Source of the DNA: Candidatus Hydrogenedentota bacterium
GTDB lineage: Bacteria > Hydrogenedentota > Hydrogenedentia > Hydrogenedentales > SLHB01
Assembly: GCA_007130675.1 (NCBI GenBank)
Contig: SLSB01000069.1
Span: forward strand, 1-19,456
Direction of reading: 5' to 3'
DNA length: 19,456 nucleotides
Below the pieces are notes generated by a model. It was not told where the DNA came from. It ran no database searches and saw only the letters and a program-made list of their open reading frames with translations. A program made the translations under genes and the position numbers. Shown piece after piece: positions 1 through 8,208 of this stretch. The number at the start of each line of letters is the position of its first letter. The stretch's first letter is position 1.

Positions 1-150
1 CGACGCGTCGATGCCTTTATGCAGACAAACTCTCACGGGATCGAAAGACCCACCATTCGCAGGGGAGTCGATGGGGCGACTTTCCAATGGCACTTCGGGC
101 GATGGCTCACGGCAGAGCTTGATGCCTGGGTTCGCCCAAATATGCTATAA
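1..150 (+). CDS. C-terminal tail of an upstream gene, product unknown (partial)
   Basis: Reading frame 1 is open from the first base to a TAA at 148-150 and gives about 49 residues. The composition is protein-like, rich in Trp, Phe and His near the end (for example FQWHFGRWLTAELDAWV), and then it stops. The other frame open here (starting at base 11) reads as low-complexity Gly/Ser/Pro text and looks like an unused upstream extension of the next gene. I therefore infer that an upstream gene ends here, about 65 bases before the glycosyltransferase start I prefer. There is too little sequence to name a family. The call rests on composition only and could be wrong. Confidence 0.42.
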   Translation, partial: RRVDAFMQTNSHGIERPTIRRGVDGATFQWHFGRWLTAELDAWVRPNML

Positions 151-151
151 C
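119..151 (+). promoter_or_regulatory. Possible sigma70-like promoter ahead of the glycosyltransferase
   Basis: TTGATG at 119-124 is followed after 16 bases by TATGCTATAAC (141-151), which offers TATGCT or TATAAC as a -10 element. It overlaps the end of the presumed upstream gene. Transcription would begin near 155-160, upstream of both candidate starts of the glycosyltransferase. The match is only moderate. Confidence 0.3.
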
Positions 152-214
152 CTCTGCGGACAAAACCAAGCAATGCTCCATCTCCTTCCTTGGAAATGGG
201 CGGGGATCACACCC

Positions 215-979
215 GTGGCAAAACACGAACGAGCAGAAGACACTACGCCAGAAACGGTACGTATTTCGGTGGCATCGCCAGTGTACAACGAGGCGCAGAC
301 CATCGAAGAAACGGTGCGCGGCTGGGTGCATTTTTTCGAGCGACTCGGGGTGCCGGGAGAAATCGTCTTGTGCAACGACGGCTCGGACGACACCACTGGC
401 GACATTCTTGCCCGGCTCTCGGCGCAGTTTCCGCAGGTGCGCGATGTGGGCGAACCCAACGTCAACCGCGGATACGGCTATGCCATCTCACTGGCAATCC
501 GCGAGTGCCGGGGCGATTACATCGTCACCATCGATTCCGACGGCCAGTTCCAGTTGGAGGACTTGACCGAGATCATCCAAGCCCTGGATGGTGCGCCGCG
601 CGATGGGTTCGTTGGTTACCGGGTTCGCAAACAGGACTCATTTCTGAGGGTGCTCGCTGACCGCTGCCTTAACCTCATCGTGAGGATGCTGTTCTGGGTG
701 AGAATGCGCGACACCAATTGCGCACTCAAGATGCTCCGCCGCGATCTGCTTCAGAAACTCCACTTGGAATCCAACGGCTACCCATTTCCCACCGAGGTAA
801 ACATCAAACTCAATGCCCTTGGTGCCAAGCTGACCGAATTCCCTGTTCAACACCTCGAACGCACAGGGGGCCAGTCCAAACTCAAACTCTGGCGCACGGG
901 TTTCCAGATGCTCTGGTTTCTCGTCTATCTCCGCATGCGTCTGTGGGTTTGGCGCAAGAAGATCATCCGCGAGCCGTAA
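215..979 (+). CDS. Family 2 glycosyltransferase (DPM1/GtrB-like)
   Basis: This is a GT-A fold family 2 glycosyltransferase, probably transferring a sugar from a nucleotide donor to a polyprenyl-phosphate or cell-surface glycan acceptor. Counting from GTG 215 (254 residues), the N-terminal strand SVASPVYNEA lies at 18-27 and CNDGSDDTTG at 53-62. The metal/nucleotide-binding DSDGQF (DXD-type) is at 107-112, preceded by a NRGYGYAIS segment typical of dolichol-phosphate-mannose-synthase-like enzymes. The C-terminus is hydrophobic and basic (FLVYLRMRLWVW) and could associate with membrane, but there is no long multi-helix tail. I prefer GTG 215 because GCGGGGA sits 8 bases upstream. ATG 173 is the main alternative, and the frame stays open back to base 11. 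The family is secure; the sugar and acceptor are unknown. The gene converges on the histidine kinase, with 189 bases between them in which I see no strong terminator. Confidence 0.9.
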   Translation: MAKHERAEDTTPETVRISVASPVYNEAQTIEETVRGWVHFFERLGVPGEIVLCNDGSDDTTGDILARLSAQFPQVRDVGEPNVNRGYGYAISLAIRECRGDYIVTIDSDGQFQLEDLTEIIQALDGAPRDGFVGYRVRKQDSFLRVLADRCLNLIVRMLFWVRMRDTNCALKMLRRDLLQKLHLESNGYPFPTEVNIKLNALGAKLTEFPVQHLERTGGQSKLKLWRTGFQMLWFLVYLRMRLWVWRKKIIREP

Positions 980-1168
980 GCACAGGAGCATTGCGACGTT
1001 GCGGGCATAACCACCAAAAAAAGACGCGCCCTCGTCTGCCCTGAAAAGTCTTCTGGTTCCGTACAGCGTGGTCCCAATGACGCGCGGCCCACGTTATCTG
1101 GAAACGGCGGAACGCCCGCTCGCGATACCGGGCTCACGCAGGCTCGATTGCCCGAAGCTGGGCGCAGG

Positions 1169-4100
1169 CTATTTCTTACCGAGCTGAAACAACCCATAGA
1201 GCGACTCTCTCAACACCGACAGGTCATAGGGTTTCTGAATGAACCCGGCCAGTCCCTTTCCGGCGAGGCGCCGTTCTAGTTCGTATTCGTCGTACCCGCT
1301 GGCGATCACCACGGACACATCGGGGTTTATAGAGCGCAGAGCTTCGAAGGCCTCTTCGCCATTCATGTTCGGCATGGCCAAGTCGAGAAGGACCGCATCG
1401 ATTCGTTGTGCGTTTTCCTCATACACGCGCACCGCCTCTTGTCCATCGATAGCGCTCAACACCTCGAATCCGATGTGTTCGAGCATCTTTTTTCCAAGCT
1501 CGCGCACAATCTCCTCATCGTCCGCGAAGAGAATCGTGCCGCCAGGTCTTGGCCGGCCCGACGCCACGTCATTGCTGGACTCTGACGCCGCGCCTGACAC
1601 CTCGACAGCAGGCAGATAAACTTGGAACGTAGTGCCTTTCCCCGGTTCGCTGTGAACGCGCATCGCCCCGGCATGACCGCGCACAATGCCCAGCACCGCG
1701 GCCATCCCCAGCCCGCGCCCGGTGAATTTCGTCGAAAAAAACGGCTCGAACACCCGCTCCAGGGTCGCCCGGTCCATGCCGCAGCCGGTATCGGCAACCT
1801 CGATACATACGTACCGGCCGCCGTCAGGACGCTGCTCTGCCGCAACTGCCTCAGGCGCCATGTCGGGCACAATGCAACAATCGTGAAAATCCTCGGCCGA
1901 AAGCACCGCCGCCTCCGCGGAAATGGCGATCACGCCGCTTTCGTCGCCGATGGCTTCCGAGGCATTGATGACCAGATTCATGATGACCTGGCGAATCTGA
2001 GTCGCGTCACCCGTGATCTTGGGCAAGTCCGCGTCGATATCCAGATTGAGCCGGACTTTCTTCGAAATGGACGTCTTCAGCAGGTGCGTCATTTCCTCGA
2101 TAAGGATGCCGATTTCAAACGGCTCGACCAGAAAATGGCCTTTGCCGGAATAGGCCAGCATCTGCCGGCACAGTTCAGCGGCCCGGCGCGAAGCGATCTC
2201 GATCTGCTCGAGACTGGCCCGGGCGGGGGAAGTTGGCGTGAGATCGTCGAGCGCAAGCTCGGCATGACCCAGAATAGCCATCAGCAGGTTGTTAAAGTCG
2301 TGGGCAATGCCCCCGGCCAACACCCCGAGGCTCTCGAGCTTCTGGGTCTGCTGAATCTGACGCTCCATCTCGATGCGCTCGCGCTCGGCGCGCCTGCGCT
2401 CGGTGATGTCCCGGCCAAAACAGATCAGTTGGCCGCCATCATCGCCAAGGTAGGTCACTGATATCTCGACATCGTAAAGACTGCCGTCTTTACGGCGGTG
2501 GCGCGTCTCGAACAATTGCTTGCGGTGCTGTATGATGCATTGCTTGCGCGCAAGTGTCTCGGCAGGCGTCTCGATGGCCTCGATGTCATTCATCGACATT
2601 CCAAGCAGTTCGCCGCGGTCATAGCCCGTCATGGCGCAAAACGCATCGTTCACATCGTGCATCCTGCCTGCCGCATCCAGTACCCAGAACCCTTCGGCGG
2701 TGGTCTGGAGAACCGTGTGCAGATACAGCTCGCGCGCCGCTGCCAGCCGTTCCGCCTGTTGGCGCGCGAGCACATTCGCAAACGCTTCAGCGATAAGGCT
2801 GAGCACGGTGCTGTCGTCCTCGGGCCAAGCATGCAGATATCCAACCATGTCGAAACCGAGGAAACCGAGCAGATGCCCAGCCGCCCGCATGGGGATGCAG
2901 ATGAGCGATTGTATGCCTTGACTCTGGAGATGTTCGCGCTCGAGTCTCGCCTCGGCGGGCAGCGCGGACACGTCCGGCACATGGAAGATCTCGTTGTTGC
3001 GCATACATGCCGCGAAATACGGCAGGCTCTCGTCCACAAAAAGACCTTGGAGACCTTCGATATGCGCTTCAATTCCTTCGGCGCACCACTCGTGGGTATT
3101 GTCCGCGCGCTCACCCCCGTCGCGGAATTGAAATACATAGGCGCGGTCGGCTTCGCTGAAAGTCCCCACCGACGCAAGCGCCGTGTCTATCGCACCGTCG
3201 ACGCCTTCGGCAAGCGCGCTCGCCAAGTCCGCGGACACCACGGCGGCCAGACGCTCGAATTCCACCCGGCGGGCCAGTGCTTCCGTGCTGCGCGAGCGCA
3301 CAATCGCCGAGGCCGCCGCATCGGCGACCGTCTGCAGAATGCGCATGTCCTCGCGGCTCCAGCGCCGCGGCGAAACACAGTCGTCAAACCCGATGAAGCC
3401 CCAAAGCTCATCCCCCGCATAAATGGGAAGAATCAGGACCGATTTGATGCTTTGCGCCTCGAGTATGCCGCGCTCAGAAAGATCGAGTTCGGCAACAACC
3501 TTTGTAAATGGTTCGCGGGCAAGCAACGCAGACAGAAGCGACGGGGCCACAGTGCTGTATGACATGTGACGCAACTCGGGGTTGTCTATCTGGGGCGCGA
3601 TGCCGGGCGCGCAGGACTCGAGGATCTGCGAGGTGCACAGCCCGGCCCCGGGGATGTCTTCATTCTCGAAGATATACGTTCGGCTTGCTTCCGCCGTCTC
3701 GCGCAACACCTCGAGCACCCGGCCCAAGCGCGCGTCAAGCGGCCCCGATTCGGCCAGAATGGCCACACTTTCGGCGGCAGCAGCTTCGTACTCGAGCCGC
3801 CGCTCCAATACCGCCTCGGCCTCCTTGCGCGCGGTGATGTCCAGTTGCGTTCCGCACGCGCGCACCGGCGCTCCTTCTTGGTCGCGTTCGATCACCCTGC
3901 CTTTGGCAAGGTTCCAGACCCATCGGCCCGTCTTGTGGCGCATGCGGTACTCGGCCGCATAGGACTCCGTCTTGCCCTCGAGGTGCGCATCGAGGGCTTG
4001 CACGGCAGCTTCGGCGTCGTCTGGATGAAGCAGGCGTTTCCATGTGTCCACGTGGCAGGCTATTTCGTCCAGGGAATATCCCAGCATTGCGGCCCACCGA

Positions 4101-5887
4101 TCGTTGAACACCGCATCCCCCGTAATTGTGTTCCAATCCCACGTAGCCAGGTCAGCGCCGGCCAGGGCAAGCTCGAGATGTTCTCGTTCTTCGGCAAGTT
4201 CCGAGGTGCGCACGGCAACCAGTTCTTCCAGCCGGGCGCGGCGGTGCCGTGTCAATGCGATGATCGCGGTCAACGCGATGGTAAGCAGGAGCCCCGACAG
4301 AAGCGTTCGCGATCCCGACTGTGCGGGATACAGGTTCGCGAATCCCGGGCCGGCTTGGGCGTCCACGAAGAACGTCTTCCCGAACGCGAGGAGCGGGAAA
4401 GCTTCCGTGAACTCGGGCGGCTGGACAGACACATCTCGCTCGCCGAGAGATGCCATCAGCGGCTCGGGAGGCATTCCAGGGCGCCCAAACGAAAGACCCA
4501 GGACCACGGTATCGTCCGTTTGGACCATGCCGAGCATGCTCTCAACGTTTAGAACGGCCACAGCCAAACCCACCAGGGGCTCACCCTCAACATCAGCAAA
4601 TACCGGACGGCAGACCAATACCGATTTGTGTGCCTCTTGACCTTCGACGAGCACTATGGGGTCTGTTGAAGTGATGAGTCCCGTAGATGCGGCCGCCTCG
4701 AGCGCAGCGCGGCGAACCGGTTCTGACCCAAGGTCAAAACCCAAAACTCCTTCAGCGCCCTCGACAGGCGCTGAAAAGAAGACCGGGTAATATGTGTCGC
4801 GTCGTCCGGCCGGCACCCGCCTGCCGTTGGCATCCATCTCCCAGACTCTGAATCCATGCATTCCTTCGGCGTGCGCTTGAGCCTCTGCCTCACCCCTGCG
4901 TTCGGCAGGCACTGCCGGAGCCCATGCCCAGGCCAAAACCGCACGGTTTTTCACAAGATACCCGGTATAGCGCTCAAACTCCGCGGCATCCACATGAACG
5001 CTGCTTTCGAAGAACCGTGCGAGACCCTCGAGTTCGATATCGGTCAGATCGCGAAACGCGTCATCCAAGATGGCCGCTTTGCTCTGAGCCACTTGCCTGA
5101 ACGTCTGCCCTCGATCATTGGCTTGGCTGTTATGCGCCATCCACGCAGCCATGAGCGTGAGAATCAGGCCGATGGCCGCTGCCAGGCCAGGCTCGAGATA
5201 CCGCCGCCACCCCGAAACGCCTTTGATTGCGCGCCCGCGCCGCTCAAGCAGGATGACCCCGGTAATTCCGACCGCCACGAGTAACCCGGTCAGGCACAAG
5301 AAGGGCGCGGCACGGGCCACCACATGCCGCTTCCACTGAGCTGCGTCGATATCCACGCCGAAAAGGGCCAATACCTCGCCCGAATCCGGGTCCACAAGGG
5401 GAACCAGTGCAGACACCCACACGCCCCATTCGTCGGGCAGAGGGCCTTCAACAATCGGCGCCGCCGTATCGAACACGCCGCGAAGTTCCGCCGATGCGTC
5501 GGCATAGACATCGCCCGGCTGCGACGGCGGGTCCTCTTCATCGTCGTACTGCTGGGTATCCAGGAAGAAGAAGATTGTCCCGTCGTCCGCACGCCCCATA
5601 AGGTAGGCGTACACATATTCAGGGTTGGCGGACAGTACAGACGAGATCTGCCGCTGAAGCCGCACGTAGCCGGGGTCTTCCAAATCGGCTCGAGTACCCG
5701 AAAGGGCGCGCACATGGTCAAGCTTAATGGCCCGCGCCGCCATCCTCGCTTTCCACAGCAAGTCGTCGCGCATGTCGCGGTCCGTTTGCCACACTGCAAC
5801 CCCCGCCGCGACAAGGCCACCACTTAGAAGCACGCAGAACAGCGCCAGAATGCCCGCGGTTCGCCGGTGTGCGATACCGGACCTCAA
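1169..5887 (-). CDS. Hybrid sensor histidine kinase (PDC-like, CHASE, PAS, GAF, GAF, PAS, HisKA, HATPase, REC)
   Basis: A very large membrane-bound hybrid kinase of about 1572 residues. In order: TM1 (~11-32), a periplasmic PDC/Cache-like region (~35-190), TM2 (~194-214), TM3 (~233-250), a CHASE-type extracytoplasmic domain (~265-500) and TM4 (~527-546). Then follow a short coiled coil, PAS/PAC (~575-690), GAF (~715-865), a second GAF (~885-1045) and PAS/PAC (~1055-1165). The kinase core is HisKA with GGIAHDFNNLL (phosphoacceptor His1196) and a HATPase with NLVINASEA, DTGCGMD and GRGLGMA. The C-terminal receiver has phosphoacceptor Asp1502 in LLDLAMPN and conserved Lys1552 in FIQKP. No DNA-binding output is attached and no partner regulator is adjacent, so the downstream target is unknown. 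I chose TTG 5887 because GGAGG (5895-5899) lies exactly 7 bases upstream and the protein then starts MRSGIAHRR directly before TM1. The frame also allows a TTG at 5938. Confidence 0.95.
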   Translation of the reverse strand: MRSGIAHRRTAGILALFCVLLSGGLVAAGVAVWQTDRDMRDDLLWKARMAARAIKLDHVRALSGTRADLEDPGYVRLQRQISSVLSANPEYVYAYLMGRADDGTIFFFLDTQQYDDEEDPPSQPGDVYADASAELRGVFDTAAPIVEGPLPDEWGVWVSALVPLVDPDSGEVLALFGVDIDAAQWKRHVVARAAPFLCLTGLLVAVGITGVILLERRGRAIKGVSGWRRYLEPGLAAAIGLILTLMAAWMAHNSQANDRGQTFRQVAQSKAAILDDAFRDLTDIELEGLARFFESSVHVDAAEFERYTGYLVKNRAVLAWAWAPAVPAERRGEAEAQAHAEGMHGFRVWEMDANGRRVPAGRRDTYYPVFFSAPVEGAEGVLGFDLGSEPVRRAALEAAASTGLITSTDPIVLVEGQEAHKSVLVCRPVFADVEGEPLVGLAVAVLNVESMLGMVQTDDTVVLGLSFGRPGMPPEPLMASLGERDVSVQPPEFTEAFPLLAFGKTFFVDAQAGPGFANLYPAQSGSRTLLSGLLLTIALTAIIALTRHRRARLEELVAVRTSELAEEREHLELALAGADLATWDWNTITGDAVFNDRWAAMLGYSLDEIACHVDTWKRLLHPDDAEAAVQALDAHLEGKTESYAAEYRMRHKTGRWVWNLAKGRVIERDQEGAPVRACGTQLDITARKEAEAVLERRLEYEAAAAESVAILAESGPLDARLGRVLEVLRETAEASRTYIFENEDIPGAGLCTSQILESCAPGIAPQIDNPELRHMSYSTVAPSLLSALLAREPFTKVVAELDLSERGILEAQSIKSVLILPIYAGDELWGFIGFDDCVSPRRWSREDMRILQTVADAAASAIVRSRSTEALARRVEFERLAAVVSADLASALAEGVDGAIDTALASVGTFSEADRAYVFQFRDGGERADNTHEWCAEGIEAHIEGLQGLFVDESLPYFAACMRNNEIFHVPDVSALPAEARLEREHLQSQGIQSLICIPMRAAGHLLGFLGFDMVGYLHAWPEDDSTVLSLIAEAFANVLARQQAERLAAARELYLHTVLQTTAEGFWVLDAAGRMHDVNDAFCAMTGYDRGELLGMSMNDIEAIETPAETLARKQCIIQHRKQLFETRHRRKDGSLYDVEISVTYLGDDGGQLICFGRDITERRRAERERIEMERQIQQTQKLESLGVLAGGIAHDFNNLLMAILGHAELALDDLTPTSPARASLEQIEIASRRAAELCRQMLAYSGKGHFLVEPFEIGILIEEMTHLLKTSISKKVRLNLDIDADLPKITGDATQIRQVIMNLVINASEAIGDESGVIAISAEAAVLSAEDFHDCCIVPDMAPEAVAAEQRPDGGRYVCIEVADTGCGMDRATLERVFEPFFSTKFTGRGLGMAAVLGIVRGHAGAMRVHSEPGKGTTFQVYLPAVEVSGAASESSNDVASGRPRPGGTILFADDEEIVRELGKKMLEHIGFEVLSAIDGQEAVRVYEENAQRIDAVLLDLAMPNMNGEEAFEALRSINPDVSVVIASGYDEYELERRLAGKGLAGFIQKPYDLSVLRESLYGLFQLGKK

Positions 5888-6079
5888 ATTAGAGCCTCCG
5901 CAGAACCCCAGCCGAGAGAAATACGCATGATTTCGCAATGAAACAACCGAAAACCCCCTGAATCTGTCAATACGTGTACCTGAAGTCGCAGGACATTATC
6001 TCCATTTTACTGCAAAGTCTCGACAAACGCCAAGCCCAACACAAAGGAACCCTATGCCCCCTATCTGAACGAAATGCTG

Positions 6080-6085
6080 TATAAT
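6080..6085 (+). promoter_or_regulatory. Consensus -10 box ahead of the cyclase-glgC pair
   Basis: A perfect TATAAT hexamer lies 40 bases before the preferred TTG start of the cyclase gene. No good -35 box is visible 16-18 bases upstream. It overlaps an in-frame ATG at 6084, which argues against that ATG being the real start. It would give a leader of about 30-35 bases carrying the AGGAGG ribosome site at 6113-6118. Confidence 0.45.
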
Positions 6086-6125
6086 GGATCAAGTTGCGGG
6101 ACGCTTGGCAGCAGGAGGATGTCTA

Positions 6126-6791
6126 TTGGCAACACAGCCCGAGGGTTGCCCCACAATGCGCTGGGTCGATGTGTCGATGTCTTTGCGCGAGGGCATGCTC
6201 ACGTGGCCGGGAGACCCCCCATTTGAAAGCCGTGCCGTAACGAAGCTCTCTGACGGGGATTCGAGCAATGTTTCCCGGCTGGTCTTGACGACGCACACGG
6301 GCACCCACATCGACGCGCCCTATCATTTCTGCCCGTCGGGCGCGCGCGTGCATGAACTCGATCCAGGTGTCTTCTTTGGAAAGGCGGAAGTCGTGGAGGT
6401 GAACGGAACCAGCCCTGCCATAATGGCCGGGGATTTGCCCAGCAGGCCCTTGCCCGAGCGGTTGCTGCTCAAGACGCGGAACAGCCAATGCGAATCCGGC
6501 ACGGTTTTCCGGGAGGATTATGTTGCGCTCGCCCCGGATGCGGCAGACCGGCTCGTAGACGAAGGTGTCCGGTTGGTCGGCATAGACAGCCTGTCCATCG
6601 GCCCGTTCGGAGACGAGGGCGCGATAACCCATCGCATCCTGCTCGAAGCGGACATTCTGGTCGTTGAAGGACTGATTTTGCGGGAAATCTCGGCGGGGCC
6701 GTGCGAGTTTTTGGTCGCGCCCTTGGCCATTGCCGGCGGGGATGGCGCACCCTGCCGGGCGTTTGTCGGAATGGAGGCATACGATGGATGA
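6126..6791 (+). CDS. Cyclase / kynurenine-formamidase-family metal hydrolase
   Basis: This belongs to the cyclase family (KynB arylformamidase-like, Pfam Cyclase), cytosolic metal-dependent hydrolases of amides or cyclic esters. The hallmark HTGTHIDAPYHF is present: His57, His61 and Asp63 of HxGTHxD plus His67, the expected metal and catalytic residues. The family's N-terminal strand appears as VDVSMSLREGM and the conserved TWPGD follows. Length is about 221 residues, near the usual 205-220. TTG 6126 has AGGAGG (6113-6118) at 7 bases. ATG 6156 with GAGGG at 9 bases is a real alternative and begins exactly at the conserved family N-terminus. The stop overlaps the glgC start by 8 bases, so the two are translationally coupled. 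No other tryptophan-catabolism gene is nearby, so arylformamidase should not be assumed; many members have other substrates. Confidence 0.88.
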   Translation: MATQPEGCPTMRWVDVSMSLREGMLTWPGDPPFESRAVTKLSDGDSSNVSRLVLTTHTGTHIDAPYHFCPSGARVHELDPGVFFGKAEVVEVNGTSPAIMAGDLPSRPLPERLLLKTRNSQCESGTVFREDYVALAPDAADRLVDEGVRLVGIDSLSIGPFGDEGAITHRILLEADILVVEGLILREISAGPCEFLVAPLAIAGGDGAPCRAFVGMEAYDG

Positions 6792-8049
6792 TTGGCGCAG
6801 CATGAAAGACGTGCTGGCGGTGGTGATGGCGGGCGGCGCGGGCGAACGCCTGTACCCGTTGACGCGCAACGAGGCCAAACCCGCCGTCCATTTTGGCGGA
6901 ATGTACCGCATTATCGATTTCACACTGTCGAATTGCATCAACTCGCAGATACGCAAGATGCTGGTCTTGGTGCAATACAAATCCCTGTCACTTATCCGGC
7001 ATATTCACGCAGCCTGGAACCTGTCCTACCCCGAGTGGGGCGAGTTCATCGAAGTCATCCCCGCACAGAAACGCACGGGGGACAACTGGTATCTGGGCAC
7101 CGCCGACGCCATCTACCAGAATTTGTATTCGATTGAGCCGATTGACTGCCGCGAGGTCATGGTGCTCTCGGGCGACCACATTTATAAGATGGACTACCAG
7201 AAAATGGTGGCTTTTCACCGGGCCAACGAGGCGGCAGTCACGCTTGCGGCACTCGATGTCCCCATCGAAGACGCCAACCGCTTCGGTATACTCGAGGTCG
7301 ATGCAAATCACCGGGCAACCGGGTTCCTCGAGAAGCCCGAGAATCCACGCCCTTCACCACAGAATCCCGAGCGGGTGCTCGCTTCAATGGGGGTCTACAT
7401 CTTCGACAAGGACACCCTGGTGCGCGCATGTTGCGACGATGCGGAACGCATGAGTTCGCACGATTTCGGCAAAGACGTGATCCCCCGCCTCATTGAAACA
7501 GACCCGGTTTTTGTCTACCCCTTTGTGGACGAGAACCGCAAGCAAGCCCAGTACTGGCGCGATGTCGGCACCCTCGATTCGTTCTGGGAAACCAACATGG
7601 ATTTTGTCGCCGTGGACCCCCTCTTCAACCTATACGACCAGAACTGGCCGGTGCGGACCAAGCCGCCGATGGTTCCGCCCGCCAAATTCGTGTTTGCCGA
7701 CGAGGGCATCCGCTTCGGCGTGGCGGTGGACTCGATCGTGAGTCCGGGCTGCATCATCAGCGGCGGCATGGTGCGGCGCAGTGTGCTCTCGCCCGAGGTT
7801 CGTATCAACAGCTATTCGTATGTCGAGGAATCGATCTTGATGCCCGGCGTGTCCATCGGACGGAGGGCGCGAATCCGCAGAGCCATCATCGACGCGGGCG
7901 TACAGGTTCCCGAAGACACAGTGATCGGGTATGATAGAGAAGAAGACCCGCGAAAATTCCGGGTGACACCCCGAGGGGTTGTGGTGGTCGAACCGCAGGA
8001 TTTCATGGCCCCGTCGGACATGGAAGCCGAGAATCTGCAGCGCTTGTAA
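6784..8049 (+). CDS. glgC: Glucose-1-phosphate adenylyltransferase (ADP-glucose pyrophosphorylase)
   Basis: GlgC makes ADP-glucose from ATP and glucose-1-phosphate, the committed and usually allosterically controlled step of bacterial glycogen synthesis in the cytosol. The 421-residue protein has the nucleotide-binding loop MAGGAGERLYPLT (15-27), KPAVHFGG (32-39) and RIIDFTLSNCINS. It also has NWYLGTADAIYQN (glucose-1-phosphate region) and LSGDHIYKMDY with the catalytic Asp. The C-terminal part is a left-handed beta-helix with SPGCIISGG and SILMPGVSIG. Length matches the family (about 420-430). ATG 6784 is preceded at 6 bases by GGAGG (6773-6777) lying inside the preceding gene. No glgA, glgB or glgP is in the window, so the rest of the pathway is elsewhere. 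The stop codon lies within the palindrome at 8044-8074. Confidence 0.97.
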   Translation: MDDWRSMKDVLAVVMAGGAGERLYPLTRNEAKPAVHFGGMYRIIDFTLSNCINSQIRKMLVLVQYKSLSLIRHIHAAWNLSYPEWGEFIEVIPAQKRTGDNWYLGTADAIYQNLYSIEPIDCREVMVLSGDHIYKMDYQKMVAFHRANEAAVTLAALDVPIEDANRFGILEVDANHRATGFLEKPENPRPSPQNPERVLASMGVYIFDKDTLVRACCDDAERMSSHDFGKDVIPRLIETDPVFVYPFVDENRKQAQYWRDVGTLDSFWETNMDFVAVDPLFNLYDQNWPVRTKPPMVPPAKFVFADEGIRFGVAVDSIVSPGCIISGGMVRRSVLSPEVRINSYSYVEESILMPGVSIGRRARIRRAIIDAGVQVPEDTVIGYDREEDPRKFRVTPRGVVVVEPQDFMAPSDMEAENLQRL

Positions 8050-8074
8050 CACACTCATGTGAAATGTGTTACAA
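8044..8074. promoter_or_regulatory. Perfect 10-bp-arm palindrome, candidate operator
   Basis: TTGTAACACA (8044-8053) and its exact reverse complement TGTGTTACAA (8065-8074) flank an 11-base spacer. The left arm contains the glgC stop codon; the right arm overlaps an extended -10 element. A dyad of this size and AT content over a -10 box looks like a binding site for a dimeric regulator of the downstream gene. It is not a conventional terminator, since the stem is AT-rich and has no T-tract. The regulator is unknown. Confidence 0.55.
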
Positions 8075-8075
8075 T
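8067..8075 (+). promoter_or_regulatory. Extended -10 promoter of the unknown exported-protein gene
   Basis: TGTTACAAT fits the extended -10 pattern (TG, one base, then TACAAT, 5/6 to TATAAT). The best upstream TTGTAA (8044-8049) is 20 bases away, too far for a normal -35, so this would rely on the TG extension. Predicted transcription start is near 8082, leaving a leader of about 125 bases. Confidence 0.5.
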
Positions 8076-8084
8076 ATAGCCTAG

Positions 8085-8153
8085 GAGAGCGCCTTCGATG
8101 CGGGCCAGCATACCGCGCCCATTCGAGGCCGAAAAGGAACTTTTGGCGCTCTC
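8085..8153 (+). ncRNA. Structured 5' leader, class unknown
   Basis: GAGAGCGCC (8085-8093) pairs perfectly with GGCGCTCTC (8145-8153), enclosing 51 bases. Inside are further short complementary pieces, including TCGA 8095-8098 with TCGA 8123-8126 and GGGC/GCCC around 8102-8120. The structure would begin a few bases after the predicted transcription start and end about 55 bases before the coding start. I do not recognise a known riboswitch consensus. It may be a cis-acting leader element or simply an RNA-stabilising stem. Confidence 0.4.
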
Positions 8154-8208
8154 GGGGAATGAATAGCACTGGTGACGTGTATTTTGGGAAGACGGGAAGG
8201 AGCAAACA

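Noticed and set aside
1064..1100. Possible hairpin (CGTGG/CCACG) between the glycosyltransferase and the kinase.
   Set aside because: It has only 5 perfect base pairs, a mismatch and no T-tract, so it was not called; no stronger terminator was seen in 980-1168.
1622..4552. Long plus-strand frames (279, 354 and 328 residues) inside the kinase gene.
   Set aside because: They are antisense shadows of a GC-rich gene: composition is Arg/Pro/His-heavy, no domains are visible, and the minus-strand kinase reading is unambiguous.
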